Source: CAZDRI01 sp964508055
Lineage (GTDB): Bacteria > Pseudomonadota > Gammaproteobacteria > PS1 > Pseudothioglobaceae
Reading direction: 5' to 3'
DNA: 53,181 nucleotides
Assembly (NCBI GenBank): GCA_964508055.1
Contig: CAZDRI010000008.1
Coordinates: 1 to 53,181, forward strand
Of the stretch, positions 16,321-24,635 are shown piece after piece; within the stretch, counting starts at the first letter, position 1; every line of letters starts with the position of its first letter. Position numbers and translations under genes: made by a program. Below the pieces are notes generated by a model. It was not told where the DNA came from and searched no databases. It worked only from the letters and a program-made list of their open reading frames with translations.

Positions 16321-16929
16321 TTAAAATAAAGTCCAAGCAGTGTTCTTGTCTAAACGTTTAGAGCAAGAAGCTAATTGTTTTTTATAAAAATTAGCTTTAT
16401 TAACTACTTTTTTAGCAACTTTCATAAGCCAACTTTTATCAAGATAAGTTTTTCTATTAAAGCCTCCATGTCCCTCATGATATGCTAAATACTGGTTATA
16501 AATATCATTTTTAGCGATGTTAGAAAGTTTTTTACTTTGAGTTACATACCATCCTATAAAATCTGTAACATCAGCAAAATTGTCTCTTTTAGCATTATTG
16601 TTTTCAGTTTTTAATTTATACCAATTCCAAGTTTCACTTTTCACTTGAGCGTAACCATAAGCAGATGAGCGCCTATAAAGTGGGACTCCTAAAATTCTTT
16701 CCCTTGGGGGTTTAGCATCACTGACAAATCGCGACTCTTGATAAATAAATGCTAGTTGTAAGGATTTATCAACATTCCATATTGCCTCACTTTTTTTTAA
16801 GCTTTGATACCAGCTAATTTTTTCATCTAATAAAGAGCATATATTTTCAGTTTCTAATAGGGTTGATGTTGAAAAGCATCCGCTAAGAATAAAAAGTAAT
16901 GCTGGTAATGTTAATACTGTTTTTTTCAT
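16321..16929 (-). CDS. Lytic transglycosylase (SLT domain) lipoprotein
   Basis: A 202-residue protein with lipobox ILSGC at about residues 14-18, so it is probably attached to the outer membrane. The SLT-type lysozyme fold shows as AFIYQESRFV with the catalytic Glu near residue 65, then SSAYGYAQVKSETW and YLAYHEGHGGFNRKTYL. It should cleave peptidoglycan, releasing 1,6-anhydro-MurNAc products. It is smaller than Slt/MltC and corresponds to the compact 'YHEGHGG' group. It overlaps the upstream cold-shock/TM gene by 4 bp and precedes argJ by 8 bp. Confidence 0.85.
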   Translation of the reverse strand: MKKTVLTLPALLFILSGCFSTSTLLETENICSLLDEKISWYQSLKKSEAIWNVDKSLQLAFIYQESRFVSDAKPPRERILGVPLYRRSSAYGYAQVKSETWNWYKLKTENNNAKRDNFADVTDFIGWYVTQSKKLSNIAKNDIYNQYLAYHEGHGGFNRKTYLDKSWLMKVAKKVVNKANFYKKQLASCSKRLDKNTAWTLF

Positions 16930-17240
16930 TTAAATATAAAATAAAATGCTAATGCTTGCAAAACAAATAATAGTAAGATTAGTTTTTTAATAAAATTTAA
17001 TGATGATTCAACACTATTTCTACTGCTATTTTTTTTATGGTTTGTAAATTCTAATTTTGCAGCTATTAAACCTTTTTCATTTTTATCGGCAATAAAACTT
17101 ACCGTAGTTCCTGTTTTTAGCCTAGACTTATTTGGGGTGTTTTTTTGGTGAATAAAATATTGTTTACCATCATCCCCTTTAATAAAACCAAATCCTTTAG
17201 TCCCAAATTTGCTTACTTTGCCATTAATTCTTTTTGCCAT
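16926..17240 (-). CDS. Cold-shock domain protein with C-terminal membrane segment
   Basis: A 104-residue protein. Residues 2-65 form a cold-shock OB fold with the RNP1-like motif GTKGFGFIKGDDG and RNP2-like KQYFIHQKN. A basic linker leads to a single hydrophobic helix at about residues 86-103. It would tether a nucleic-acid-binding domain to the inner membrane. Proteins with a cold-shock domain plus a DUF1294 membrane region have a similar layout but a longer membrane part, so this may be a reduced form. It overlaps tpm by 17 bp and the SLT gene by 4 bp. Confidence 0.75.
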   Translation of the reverse strand: MAKRINGKVSKFGTKGFGFIKGDDGKQYFIHQKNTPNKSRLKTGTTVSFIADKNEKGLIAAKLEFTNHKKNSSRNSVESSLNFIKKLILLLFVLQALAFYFIFK

Positions 17241-17898
17241 AAATAATTTCCTTCTTAGTTAATAAATAAGTTTCTTTTTTTAAAAAATCTACATTAGAAG
17301 CAATAAACTTTGGTTCATTTTTTAAATCTTCTATAGATTCTAATTGGATTAAATCAAATTTTTTTGCAAATAATGTTTTTATTTCAGCAAAATTTAAAGC
17401 ATATGGTGGGCCATCTTTTTGCCCTTGAGGGTAATCCATTGTTAATAATAACCATTTAAATTGATTTGTAATTATACCTGTTAAATGCTCAACATATTTT
17501 TGTCTTAATTCATAAGATAAAGCGATTATTGCAGCTCTATCATAAATAGCACTTATATTTTTCAGCTCATCTTTTGTTAAATCAAATATATCACCACAAT
17601 AAATTCTAAGATTTTTTGCTTTAAATACTAAAAAATTATTTTTTTTCTTTACTTTAAAGTCAATATTATTTTCTTTAAAAAAATCTGTTACTGCTAATTC
17701 ACTCAGCTCTACTGCTATGACTTTATAGCCTTTATCTAGAATATATAAAATATCTAATGTTTTGCCACAAAGAGGAATAAAAATAGTGCTGTTTGATTGT
17801 AGTCCAAGCTTAGGCAAAAATTTCACTAATCTTTTATTAAAATAACATTTATGCCATCCTATTTGATTATCATGCCATCTTTTTAACCAGTTAGTCAT
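17224..17898 (-). CDS. tpm: Thiopurine S-methyltransferase family protein
   Basis: A 224-residue SAM-dependent methyltransferase of the TPMT family. The N-terminus WLKRWHDNQIGWHK is the family signature, followed by the SAM-binding IFIPLCGKTLDILYILDKG, VIAVELSELAV, IYCGDIFDLT and AIYDRAAIIAL. In bacteria these enzymes methylate thiopurines or detoxify selenite and tellurite; the natural substrate here is unknown. The gene is first in a four-gene minus-strand run. It diverges from a thioredoxin-like gene with only 15 bp between the two ATG codons. Confidence 0.88.
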   Translation of the reverse strand: MTNWLKRWHDNQIGWHKCYFNKRLVKFLPKLGLQSNSTIFIPLCGKTLDILYILDKGYKVIAVELSELAVTDFFKENNIDFKVKKKNNFLVFKAKNLRIYCGDIFDLTKDELKNISAIYDRAAIIALSYELRQKYVEHLTGIITNQFKWLLLTMDYPQGQKDGPPYALNFAEIKTLFAKKFDLIQLESIEDLKNEPKFIASNVDFLKKETYLLTKKEIIYGKKN

Positions 17899-17913
17899 TA
17901 TATAATATTCTTA
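17899..17913. promoter_or_regulatory. 15-bp divergent start region with overlapping -10 elements
   Basis: Only 15 bases separate the ATG of tpm (minus) and the ATG at 17914 (plus). They include TATAAT (17901-17906) for the plus strand and a TATTAT-like element for the minus strand. If these are used, both mRNAs would be essentially leaderless. Neither gene has a Shine-Dalgarno sequence. Alternatively the promoters lie inside the opposite coding regions. Confidence 0.4.
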
Positions 17914-18411
17914 ATGGAAAATTTTTTATTAAAAAAACGCAAAATAATACTACAAATAATACTAATTATTTCAGTAATTGTTATTATTAGAAACTATCAG
18001 CAACAAGGATTAATTAAAGATACTATTCCAAATTTTATCACCACTAATATTATTGGCGAAAAAATAAATCTGAATAATATAGACAAACCTATACTAATTC
18101 ATTTTTGGGCTACTTGGTGCAAAATTTGTAGCTTTGGAATAGATAATATAGAAAATATTGCCAAAGACTATCAAGTATTAAATATTGCTGTAGATTCAGG
18201 TAAAAATACTGCTGTTAAAGAATACGCTAAAGAAAATAAAATGAATTTGAAAAATATAATAAATGATAATACAGATACTCTTACTAGATTATTTGGAGTA
18301 AAAGTTGTCCCTACTAGCTTTATAATTGATAGTAATAAAGAAATTAAATTTAAAGAAGTTGGTCATACTACAGAGTTAGGTTTGAGATTAAGACTGATGT
18401 GGAGTAAATAA
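17914..18411 (+). CDS. Membrane-anchored thioredoxin-like (TlpA/ScsD-type) oxidoreductase
   Basis: A 165-residue protein with an N-terminal membrane anchor at about residues 10-27 and a periplasmic thioredoxin fold. The active site is FWATWCKICSFG near residue 67 (C-K-I-C), and the cis-Pro segment is GVKVVPTSFIID. Such proteins reduce or isomerise periplasmic disulfides. It lacks the acidic loop and GVxGxPE motif of CcmG, so I do not call it the missing cytochrome c maturation thioredoxin. Its stop codon abuts the ung start (TAA-ATG), which implies co-transcription. Confidence 0.8.
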   Translation: MENFLLKKRKIILQIILIISVIVIIRNYQQQGLIKDTIPNFITTNIIGEKINLNNIDKPILIHFWATWCKICSFGIDNIENIAKDYQVLNIAVDSGKNTAVKEYAKENKMNLKNIINDNTDTLTRLFGVKVVPTSFIIDSNKEIKFKEVGHTTELGLRLRLMWSK

Positions 18412-19074
18412 ATGTTAGCTAAATCTTGGCAAGTCCATTTACAACAAGAATTTGAAAAAGATTATATGCTGTCTTTAAAAAAATTCTTGGTCTCAGAAAA
18501 AACAAAACACAAAATTATATACCCACATTCTAAAAATTGGTTTCGTGCTTTTGAACTAACACCTTTTGATAAAGTAAAAGTGGTAATCATAGCTCAAGAT
18601 CCTTATCATGGTCCAAACCAAGCAAATGGTTTATGTTTTTCTGTTAATAAAGGAATAGCTTTACCACCATCATTGCAAAATATTTTTAAAGAACAAAATA
18701 GTGATTTAAGCATAACTCAACCTGAAAATGGTAATTTAGATAATTGGGCTAAAAATGGGGTGCTGTTATTAAATAGTGTTTTAACTGTTGAAAGATTTAA
18801 AGCAGGTTCACATGCTAATAAAGGTTGGGAAACGTTTACTAATAAAGTTATTAAAAAATTAAATAAATTAAAAAATAATATAGTTTTTTTATTATGGGGG
18901 TCTTATGCACAAAATAAGGGGGGAATTATAGATATTAATAAACACTTAGTATTAAAAACAGCTCATCCTTCTCCGCTGTCAGCACACAGAGGCTTTTTAG
19001 GTTGTAGACATTTCTCTAAAACTAATGATTACTTAAAAAGCCATAATATTACTCCAATTGATTGGCAATTATGA
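18412..19074 (+). CDS. ung: Uracil-DNA glycosylase (family 1)
   Basis: A 220-residue base-excision repair enzyme that removes uracil from DNA. All family 1 motifs are intact: VIIAQDPYHGPNQANGLCFSV with the catalytic Asp near residue 63, the Pro-rich ALPPSLQNI loop, VLLLNSVLTV for uracil recognition, and AHPSPLSAHRGFLG with the catalytic His and the minor-groove intercalation loop. It directly follows the thioredoxin-like gene and overlaps pdxB by 4 bp. Confidence 0.95.
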   Translation: MLAKSWQVHLQQEFEKDYMLSLKKFLVSEKTKHKIIYPHSKNWFRAFELTPFDKVKVVIIAQDPYHGPNQANGLCFSVNKGIALPPSLQNIFKEQNSDLSITQPENGNLDNWAKNGVLLLNSVLTVERFKAGSHANKGWETFTNKVIKKLNKLKNNIVFLLWGSYAQNKGGIIDINKHLVLKTAHPSPLSAHRGFLGCRHFSKTNDYLKSHNITPIDWQL

Positions 19075-20105
19075 ATATTGTAATTGACAATGCTGTTTAT
19101 GGCTACAAGGAGATTTTTTCATCTTTTGGTAAGGTCATAGCTCTACCAGGCAAAGAAATTAATAATGATATTGTAAGAAATGCAGAAATTTTGATTATTC
19201 GCTCTAGAACTAAAGTTAATGAAGTGTTATTAAAAAATTCTAATGTAAAATTTATTGGAAGTGCTGTTGCTGGCACAGACCATGTTGATATAAATTACTT
19301 ACAAAAAAATAATATAAATTTTAGTTCAGCTTCTGGATGTAATGCTAATGCTGTGAGTGAATATGTGATATCAGCTTTAGTTAATCTTGCAAATGATTTT
19401 AACTTTAAACTAAAAGATAAAACTTTAGCAATTATAGGAGTTGGCAATGTCGGTAGTAAAGTTGATGCTAAAGCAAAAAAATTAGGTATTAAAACTTTAT
19501 TAAATGACCCACCAAGAAAGCAAAAAGAGAATTTAAAAAACTTTGTATCGTTAAAAGATAGCCTTAAAGCAGATATTATTACAGTGCATACACCTCTTAC
19601 ATTTGAAGGTGAATTTAAAACATATAATTTAATTACTGAAGATGAATTAAATAAATTAAATAACAAAAATAAAATAATAATAAACACTGCAAGAGGCGGA
19701 GTAATTAATGAGAATGCTTGGATTAAAATAAACACCTTAGCAAATATTGTTGATTGTTGGCTAGATGAACCAAACATAAATACTGAACTTTTAGCTAAAT
19801 CTTATTTAGCAACTCCTCATATTGCTGGACATTCTATAGATGCCAAGTTTATGGGTAGTTATATAATTTATAAAGAATTATGTAAATTCTTAAAAGCAAC
19901 AATAAGAAATGAGATAAAAAATCTTATAAAATTTGACAGCACAACGATTACAGCAGATTCTTTAAAAAAAGCTATAAAGCAAGTATATGATTTTGATAAT
20001 GATGATTTAAGAAATATAAAATTATTTGAACAATATAGAATAAATTATCCAAGACGCTTAGAATGGACACACTTTAATAATAAGTATTTAGATATATTTA
20101 TATAA
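19071..20105 (+). CDS. pdxB: Erythronate-4-phosphate dehydrogenase
   Basis: A D-2-hydroxyacid dehydrogenase acting in the DXP-dependent pyridoxal phosphate pathway. The N-terminal MNIVIDNAVYGYKEIFSSFG and SASGCNANAVSEYV are specific for PdxB. The Rossmann loop is IIGVGNVGSK, and the catalytic Arg and His lie in NTARGGVINE and TPHIAGHSID. I start it at ATG 19071, which overlaps the ung stop as ATGA; the longer TTG reading from 19062 adds only three residues. PdxB is largely restricted to gammaproteobacteria and so helps place the organism. It ends before a strong terminator. Confidence 0.92.
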   Translation: MNIVIDNAVYGYKEIFSSFGKVIALPGKEINNDIVRNAEILIIRSRTKVNEVLLKNSNVKFIGSAVAGTDHVDINYLQKNNINFSSASGCNANAVSEYVISALVNLANDFNFKLKDKTLAIIGVGNVGSKVDAKAKKLGIKTLLNDPPRKQKENLKNFVSLKDSLKADIITVHTPLTFEGEFKTYNLITEDELNKLNNKNKIIINTARGGVINENAWIKINTLANIVDCWLDEPNINTELLAKSYLATPHIAGHSIDAKFMGSYIIYKELCKFLKATIRNEIKNLIKFDSTTITADSLKKAIKQVYDFDNDDLRNIKLFEQYRINYPRRLEWTHFNNKYLDIFI

Positions 20106-20127
20106 TTAATAACTTTTATTGAAAATA

Positions 20128-20157
20128 AAAAAAGGCTTGCAGTTGCAAGCCTTTTTT
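20128..20157. terminator. Bidirectional intrinsic terminator
   Basis: A 13-bp stem (20128-20140 with 20145-20157) around the loop AGTT has an A-run on its left and a T-run on its right. It serves pdxB on the plus strand and the outer-membrane protein gene on the minus strand, which converge here. Confidence 0.85.
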
Positions 20158-20192
20158 ACTATGTAAGAAATCTAATTATATTTGTGCTTTAA

Positions 20193-20732
20193 TTAAAAGT
20201 TACCTATGGCATCTAATGACCAAACTGAAGCATCACCTTCTTTTAATTTATATATTTCATATTCAGTTCTAAGAGTGAAGTTTTCATAAACATTAAAATC
20301 AGCCCCTAAGCCATAATATAAACCAATATCCGCATCATCTCCATCTACAGCAGTGCCGCTTCCTTTAGATTTGCCTCTATGAATTCCTATTTTAGCTATA
20401 AGATTAACATACTCATGAACATTCAGTGAGCTAACAGTTGTAACACCAAATGAAGATGCTTCAATACTGCTATCGCCTACTTCCACTTCACCTAAATCAG
20501 CATAAAAACCTTCTAACGCAAATTTATCACTAATTCTATATCCTGCAAATATTTTTATTGCAGTGCTCTCATCATCAGTTGTAGTATAAGTAACATCATC
20601 AACTTTATCTGTATTATTCTTCACTGTACCATAGCCAATACCAACATAAAATTTTTCTTCATTACCAGCAGGGTCTGCAAAAATACTTGTGGTTATAAAT
20701 GTAGTAATTATAAAAAATATTATTTTTTTCAT
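20193..20732 (-). CDS. Outer-membrane beta-barrel protein
   Basis: A 179-residue protein with a signal peptide ending near Ala19 (ITTSIFADPAG). The rest alternates polar and hydrophobic residues in about eight strands (FYVGIGYGTV, TAIKIFAGYRI, FALEGFYADLG, LIAKIGIHRG, IGLYYGLGADF, FTLRTEYEIYKL) and ends in Phe, the Bam recognition residue. It resembles small eight-stranded OmpA/OmpW-like barrels; ligand and function cannot be told. It is a single gene between a terminator and the upstream O-antigen ligase gene, which has its own direction-matched start 58 bp before. Confidence 0.78.
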   Translation of the reverse strand: MKKIIFFIITTFITTSIFADPAGNEEKFYVGIGYGTVKNNTDKVDDVTYTTTDDESTAIKIFAGYRISDKFALEGFYADLGEVEVGDSSIEASSFGVTTVSSLNVHEYVNLIAKIGIHRGKSKGSGTAVDGDDADIGLYYGLGADFNVYENFTLRTEYEIYKLKEGDASVWSLDAIGNF

Positions 20733-20789
20733 GTGGAATCCTTAAACAAAATATCATTAGAATTGTAGCATACAAAAAAGCTTAATGAG

Positions 20790-22667
20790 CTAATTTTTTT
20801 TATCATTTTCACCATATTTGTTAATAAAATTACGAATGATATTAGCTTGGCTTATATTATGATTATATTCAAGTGCTAATTTAAAATGTTTAACAGCTTT
20901 TTTAGGTTGTTTTAAGTAGTTAATGTAAAGCACTCCTAAGTTTTTATGTGCCTTAGCCCAATTTGGATATATATTAATAGCATTTAAATAACTTTTTTCA
21001 GCATTTTTATAGTCTTTTGCTCTAACATAAGCTTGAGCTATAAACGCTAATATGTTTATATTATATGGTGTTAATTTTAAAGATTCATTAAAATATTTAA
21101 TTGCCTCTTTATGTTTGCCTTGATGGCTTAGAGCTTCACCTAAATAACCCCCTATTCTTACTCTATTAGAGTTATTTTTATATGATTCTAAGGCAACTTC
21201 TTCTAATTTTGACCACCTGCCTTTTCTTTCTAATAATTCTGCTTGCCAATATAAGTCTTCAGCTTTAGCTGTTTTATAATTATTGTGGACTAAATACATA
21301 GCTATAGCTAAAAACACAATAATAAGTAAGTTTTTATTTTTTTTATCAATTTTATAAAAATAATTTTTCTTTTTAATATTCCCTGCATCTTCACTTAATA
21401 CATCATTAATATAGCTAAACTGTATTAAAGCAAGATATATCATAATTATAAAAACAGGCACATACATAGCTATAGGAAATGAAAAATTAGCATTTATAGC
21501 AAATCCTATTAGTGCTAAAGTTATTGCTAAAATTAAAAATCTTTGTTGGTTGTTATTATTAAATATTACTGAATAAATACACTTTAGCACTAAATATAAC
21601 ATCCATAATATTAATACAAACCCTATAATTCCTAGCTCTGCTAATGTTTCTAAATAATCATTATGAGCATAGCGTAATTGAGCATTTTCGTTAAAAAGCC
21701 TACCTTGAGCAGCTTTATTATGATACAAAGGATAATTTATAAACCAATTGCCTAATCCAACTCCTATAATGGGATTGTCTTTAATAATCTCTAAAGTGTT
21801 TACCCACGATTGAATTCTAGCATTCCCTTCTTCAGAAATAGTTGCTTCAGAAAAAATAGAGCTTACATTAACAGTAAAATTAATTTTCTTATTTGTTAAA
21901 TTAGCAACAGCAATTAATACAAATGCTAATAATATGAAAATAGGTACTTGATTTTTAAGTTTAAAATTAGTTTTATTCTTTATCTTATCAAGAATAATAA
22001 ATATTAATAAGACTAAAAACTCTACCCCCACTGCTAACCACCCCGCTCTAGTCTTAGTATAAAACAAATATATCAATATAATTAATACCCCTAAAATATA
22101 GATATATTTTTCTTTTTGATTAGCAGTATATAAAAATAAACCAATACCTAATGGCAATGTCAATACAATGAAATGGCTAGCTGTATTTTTATTACCAAAT
22201 GTTGATGCAGGACTAACAGCTTGACGAATTAACTCTATATCAAATAAATATTGAGAAATGCCTATCAGAGAAATAATAACAGCACTTAAAAAGATAACTT
22301 TTAATATAAGCTCAAACTGATATTTGCTATTAATACTATTTAATACTAATAGAAACATTGAAGATGCAGCAAAAAGTTTAAGCCATAAACTATATGACTC
22401 ATAACTATTAATAGCCCATAATGAAGATAAAATTGCCCAAGCTAAAAATAAAGTTATAGGTAGGTAAAAAACTGATTTTTTAATTTTGATATATTTGCTA
22501 TCTTTTTGATTTATAAGCAAAAAAACAAAACAAATAAAAATAATAACACTTGATATATAAAACTTAAACTCATGAGGAGCCACCATAATTGATTTTTTCA
22601 AAGGGGCAATAATTGGAGTTAAAAAAATTAACAATAACAGTGAACTGAAAAAGTATTTTTGTTTCAT
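20790..22667 (-). CDS. O-antigen ligase/polymerase (Wzy_C) with C-terminal TPR domain
   Basis: A 625-residue polytopic membrane protein with about ten to twelve transmembrane helices over residues 1-470. The Wzy_C/WaaL core contains NARIQSW and GVGLGNWFINYP followed by YAHNDYLETLAELGIIGF, which carry the Arg and His that are essential in ligases of this family. From about residue 490 three or more TPR units follow (GEALSHQGKHKEAIKYFNES, then AYVRAKDYKNAEKSYLNA and LGVLYINYLKQPKKA). It may ligate O-antigen to lipid A-core or transfer glycan to protein; sequence alone does not separate these. Confidence 0.8.
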   Translation of the reverse strand: MKQKYFFSSLLLLIFLTPIIAPLKKSIMVAPHEFKFYISSVIIFICFVFLLINQKDSKYIKIKKSVFYLPITLFLAWAILSSLWAINSYESYSLWLKLFAASSMFLLVLNSINSKYQFELILKVIFLSAVIISLIGISQYLFDIELIRQAVSPASTFGNKNTASHFIVLTLPLGIGLFLYTANQKEKYIYILGVLIILIYLFYTKTRAGWLAVGVEFLVLLIFIILDKIKNKTNFKLKNQVPIFILLAFVLIAVANLTNKKINFTVNVSSIFSEATISEEGNARIQSWVNTLEIIKDNPIIGVGLGNWFINYPLYHNKAAQGRLFNENAQLRYAHNDYLETLAELGIIGFVLILWMLYLVLKCIYSVIFNNNNQQRFLILAITLALIGFAINANFSFPIAMYVPVFIIMIYLALIQFSYINDVLSEDAGNIKKKNYFYKIDKKNKNLLIIVFLAIAMYLVHNNYKTAKAEDLYWQAELLERKGRWSKLEEVALESYKNNSNRVRIGGYLGEALSHQGKHKEAIKYFNESLKLTPYNINILAFIAQAYVRAKDYKNAEKSYLNAINIYPNWAKAHKNLGVLYINYLKQPKKAVKHFKLALEYNHNISQANIIRNFINKYGENDKKN

Positions 22668-22871
22668 TTCAGTAATTTAAATTAAAGCAAATTAAGAGGA
22701 TAAGTATACCTAAAGATTATTTTTTCTAATGTAATTAACGCTAACTTATATGTGAAATTGGTCTAACTTTTCAAAAGTAAAAAAAATATGAAATTATAAA
22801 AATTATCACTCTATTATTTATGGACGGGCTAAGATGTCTAGTTTTTTATATTTAGAAAATAATTTATAAAA

Positions 22872-22901
22872 TTGAGTGTAAAATTAAGCCTCACATATAA
22901 T
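22872..22901 (+). promoter_or_regulatory. Predicted sigma-70 promoter of the TRAP operon
   Basis: TTGAGT (22872-22877), an 18-bp spacer and a perfect TATAAT (22896-22901) lie 40 bp ahead of dctP. An AAGGAA Shine-Dalgarno (22930-22935) precedes the ATG. The remaining upstream gap 22668-22871 shows only short AT-rich inverted repeats. Confidence 0.5.
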
Positions 22902-22940
22902 ATAAAATGTATTTCTAAACTAATTATTTAAGGAATAAAA

Positions 22941-24017
22941 ATGTATAAAAAAACTTTAAAATTTTTAACAATCCCTATTTTTATTGCTGTATTAGTAGGA
23001 TTAACAACTAATGCTAATGCCAATGATAAAGTATATAAATGGAAATTAGCTACCACTTGGGGTCCTACTCTATCACCATTTATTGATACAGTAAAAAATC
23101 TATCAAAAATGGTAGAAACAATGTCTAAAGGCAGACTTATTATTAGAATAGATGCTTCAAACAAGCACAAGTCGGCTTTCGGTATTTTAGATATGGTAAA
23201 AGGCGGTCAATACGAAATGGGTCACTCTGCATCATATTATTGGAAAGGAAAAGATATTAATCTTCTACCTTTTACTACTATGCCTTTTGGTATGACTGCA
23301 CCTGAACAATATGCTTGGTTTTACTATGATGATGGTATGAAACTTATGGAAAAGGCTTACAATAAGCATAAAGTATTATCTTTTCCTGGTGGGAATACTG
23401 GAAATCAAATGGGAGGTTGGTTTCGTAAAGAAATTAATTCTGTAGATGATTTAAAAGGTCTTAAAATGCGCATACCTGGTTTTGCAGGTGAGATTATGGC
23501 AAAACTTGGACTAACAGTTACCAACATAGCGCCTGGTGAATTGTATACATCTTTAGAGCGTGGAACTATTGATGCTTTAGAATGGGTTGGTCCTGGTATG
23601 GATATTAAAATGGGTTTTCATAAAATTGCTCCTTACTACTACACTGGATGGCATGAGCCAAGCACAGAATTACAATATTTAGTTAATAAAAGAGCATTTA
23701 ATAAGTTACCTAATGACCTCCAAGAAATATTAAGAGTAGCAATGAGAGTAACTGCTTATGATATGTATGCTGAAAATTACGCAATGAGTGCTGAAGCATG
23801 GTCTAAGATTGCAACTGATTATCCAAATATCAAAATTAAAACTCTACCAGCTAGTGTTATTTCAGCTATGAAGCAAGCAAATGATGAGTTATTAGTTGAG
23901 AAAGCTAAAAACCAACCATTATTAAAAGAAGTTTTAGATTCACAAGCTAAATTTCAAGCAAAAGTTAGAGAGTGGACTAAAATGAGTGATTACCTATATT
24001 TAAAAGATAATCTATAA
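22941..24017 (+). CDS. dctP: TRAP transporter solute-binding protein
   Basis: A 358-residue periplasmic binding protein of the DctP family. A signal peptide covers about residues 1-27 (ANANA cleavage region). The mature protein starts KVYKWKLATTWGP. It keeps FRKEINSVDDLKGLKMRIPG, the Arg of which normally contacts the substrate carboxylate, and LYTSLERGTIDALEWVGP. This variant, with the WGP and EWVGPG stretches, belongs to a group annotated for mannitol/chloroaromatic or 2-oxo acid-type substrates; I cannot name the ligand. It is followed by a stem-loop and the two membrane subunits. Confidence 0.9.
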   Translation: MYKKTLKFLTIPIFIAVLVGLTTNANANDKVYKWKLATTWGPTLSPFIDTVKNLSKMVETMSKGRLIIRIDASNKHKSAFGILDMVKGGQYEMGHSASYYWKGKDINLLPFTTMPFGMTAPEQYAWFYYDDGMKLMEKAYNKHKVLSFPGGNTGNQMGGWFRKEINSVDDLKGLKMRIPGFAGEIMAKLGLTVTNIAPGELYTSLERGTIDALEWVGPGMDIKMGFHKIAPYYYTGWHEPSTELQYLVNKRAFNKLPNDLQEILRVAMRVTAYDMYAENYAMSAEAWSKIATDYPNIKIKTLPASVISAMKQANDELLVEKAKNQPLLKEVLDSQAKFQAKVREWTKMSDYLYLKDNL

Positions 24018-24028
24018 CAACAAAACTT

Positions 24029-24066
24029 AGAGGGCTTATTAGGTTTTTTATAAAGCCTAACCCTCT
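24029..24066 (+). promoter_or_regulatory. Intra-operon stem-loop between dctP and dctQ
   Basis: AGAGGG (24029-24034) pairs with CCCTCT (24061-24066), and TTAGG (24039-24043) pairs with CCTAA (24056-24060), with a 4-base bulge. It lies 11 bp behind the dctP stop and 9 bp before the dctQ start. Such hairpins commonly protect the upstream message or partially terminate, giving an excess of binding protein over permease. Confidence 0.6.
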
Positions 24067-24075
24067 TTGTTTATT

Positions 24076-24624
24076 ATGCAAAACGCATTTCTAAAATTAG
24101 AAAAAATATTTAATATCTTTGCTGATATTATTGGCAAGATTGCATCTTTTGTCATGGTGCTAATGATAGCTAATGTTTTTTATGATGTGATAGCGAGATA
24201 CTTTCTAAAATCAGGCTCTATAGCCATGCAAGAATTAGAATGGCATTTTTTTTCAATTATTATCTTATTAGGTATTTCATACGCTTTAAAAGAAGATGGG
24301 CATGTAAGAGTTGATTTGATTTACGACAAATTAAGCAAAAAGAAAAAAGCATTAATAAATATATTTGGGGGATTTTTCTTTATTATGCCAATAGCCTTAT
24401 TAATTGCCACAGGGTCTATTAATTTTGTCTATGAGTCTTATAGTTTAAATGAAATAAGCGGGGATCCAGGCGGTCTTACTCATCGTTGGTTAATAAAAGC
24501 AATGATTCCATTTTCATTCTTGTTGCTAATTATCACTTCAATTGGTTTTATTATTAAAAATATAAATATATACAAGGGTTATGATCATTTTGAAAAACGC
24601 AATACTGCTGAAAATATCTTATAA
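24076..24624 (+). CDS. dctQ: TRAP transporter small permease subunit
   Basis: A small integral membrane protein of 182 residues from ATG 24076. The TTG 24067 start would put the start in the hairpin and adds only three residues. It has four transmembrane helices. The family motif around the second helix, with ARYFLKSGSIAMQELEWHFF and GISYALKEDGHVRVDLIYD, is clear. DctQ anchors the transport subunit and helps dock the binding protein. It sits between dctP and dctM, 11 bp before the latter. Confidence 0.9.
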   Translation: MQNAFLKLEKIFNIFADIIGKIASFVMVLMIANVFYDVIARYFLKSGSIAMQELEWHFFSIIILLGISYALKEDGHVRVDLIYDKLSKKKKALINIFGGFFFIMPIALLIATGSINFVYESYSLNEISGDPGGLTHRWLIKAMIPFSFLLLIITSIGFIIKNINIYKGYDHFEKRNTAENIL

Positions 24625-24635
24625 GATTAAATAAA

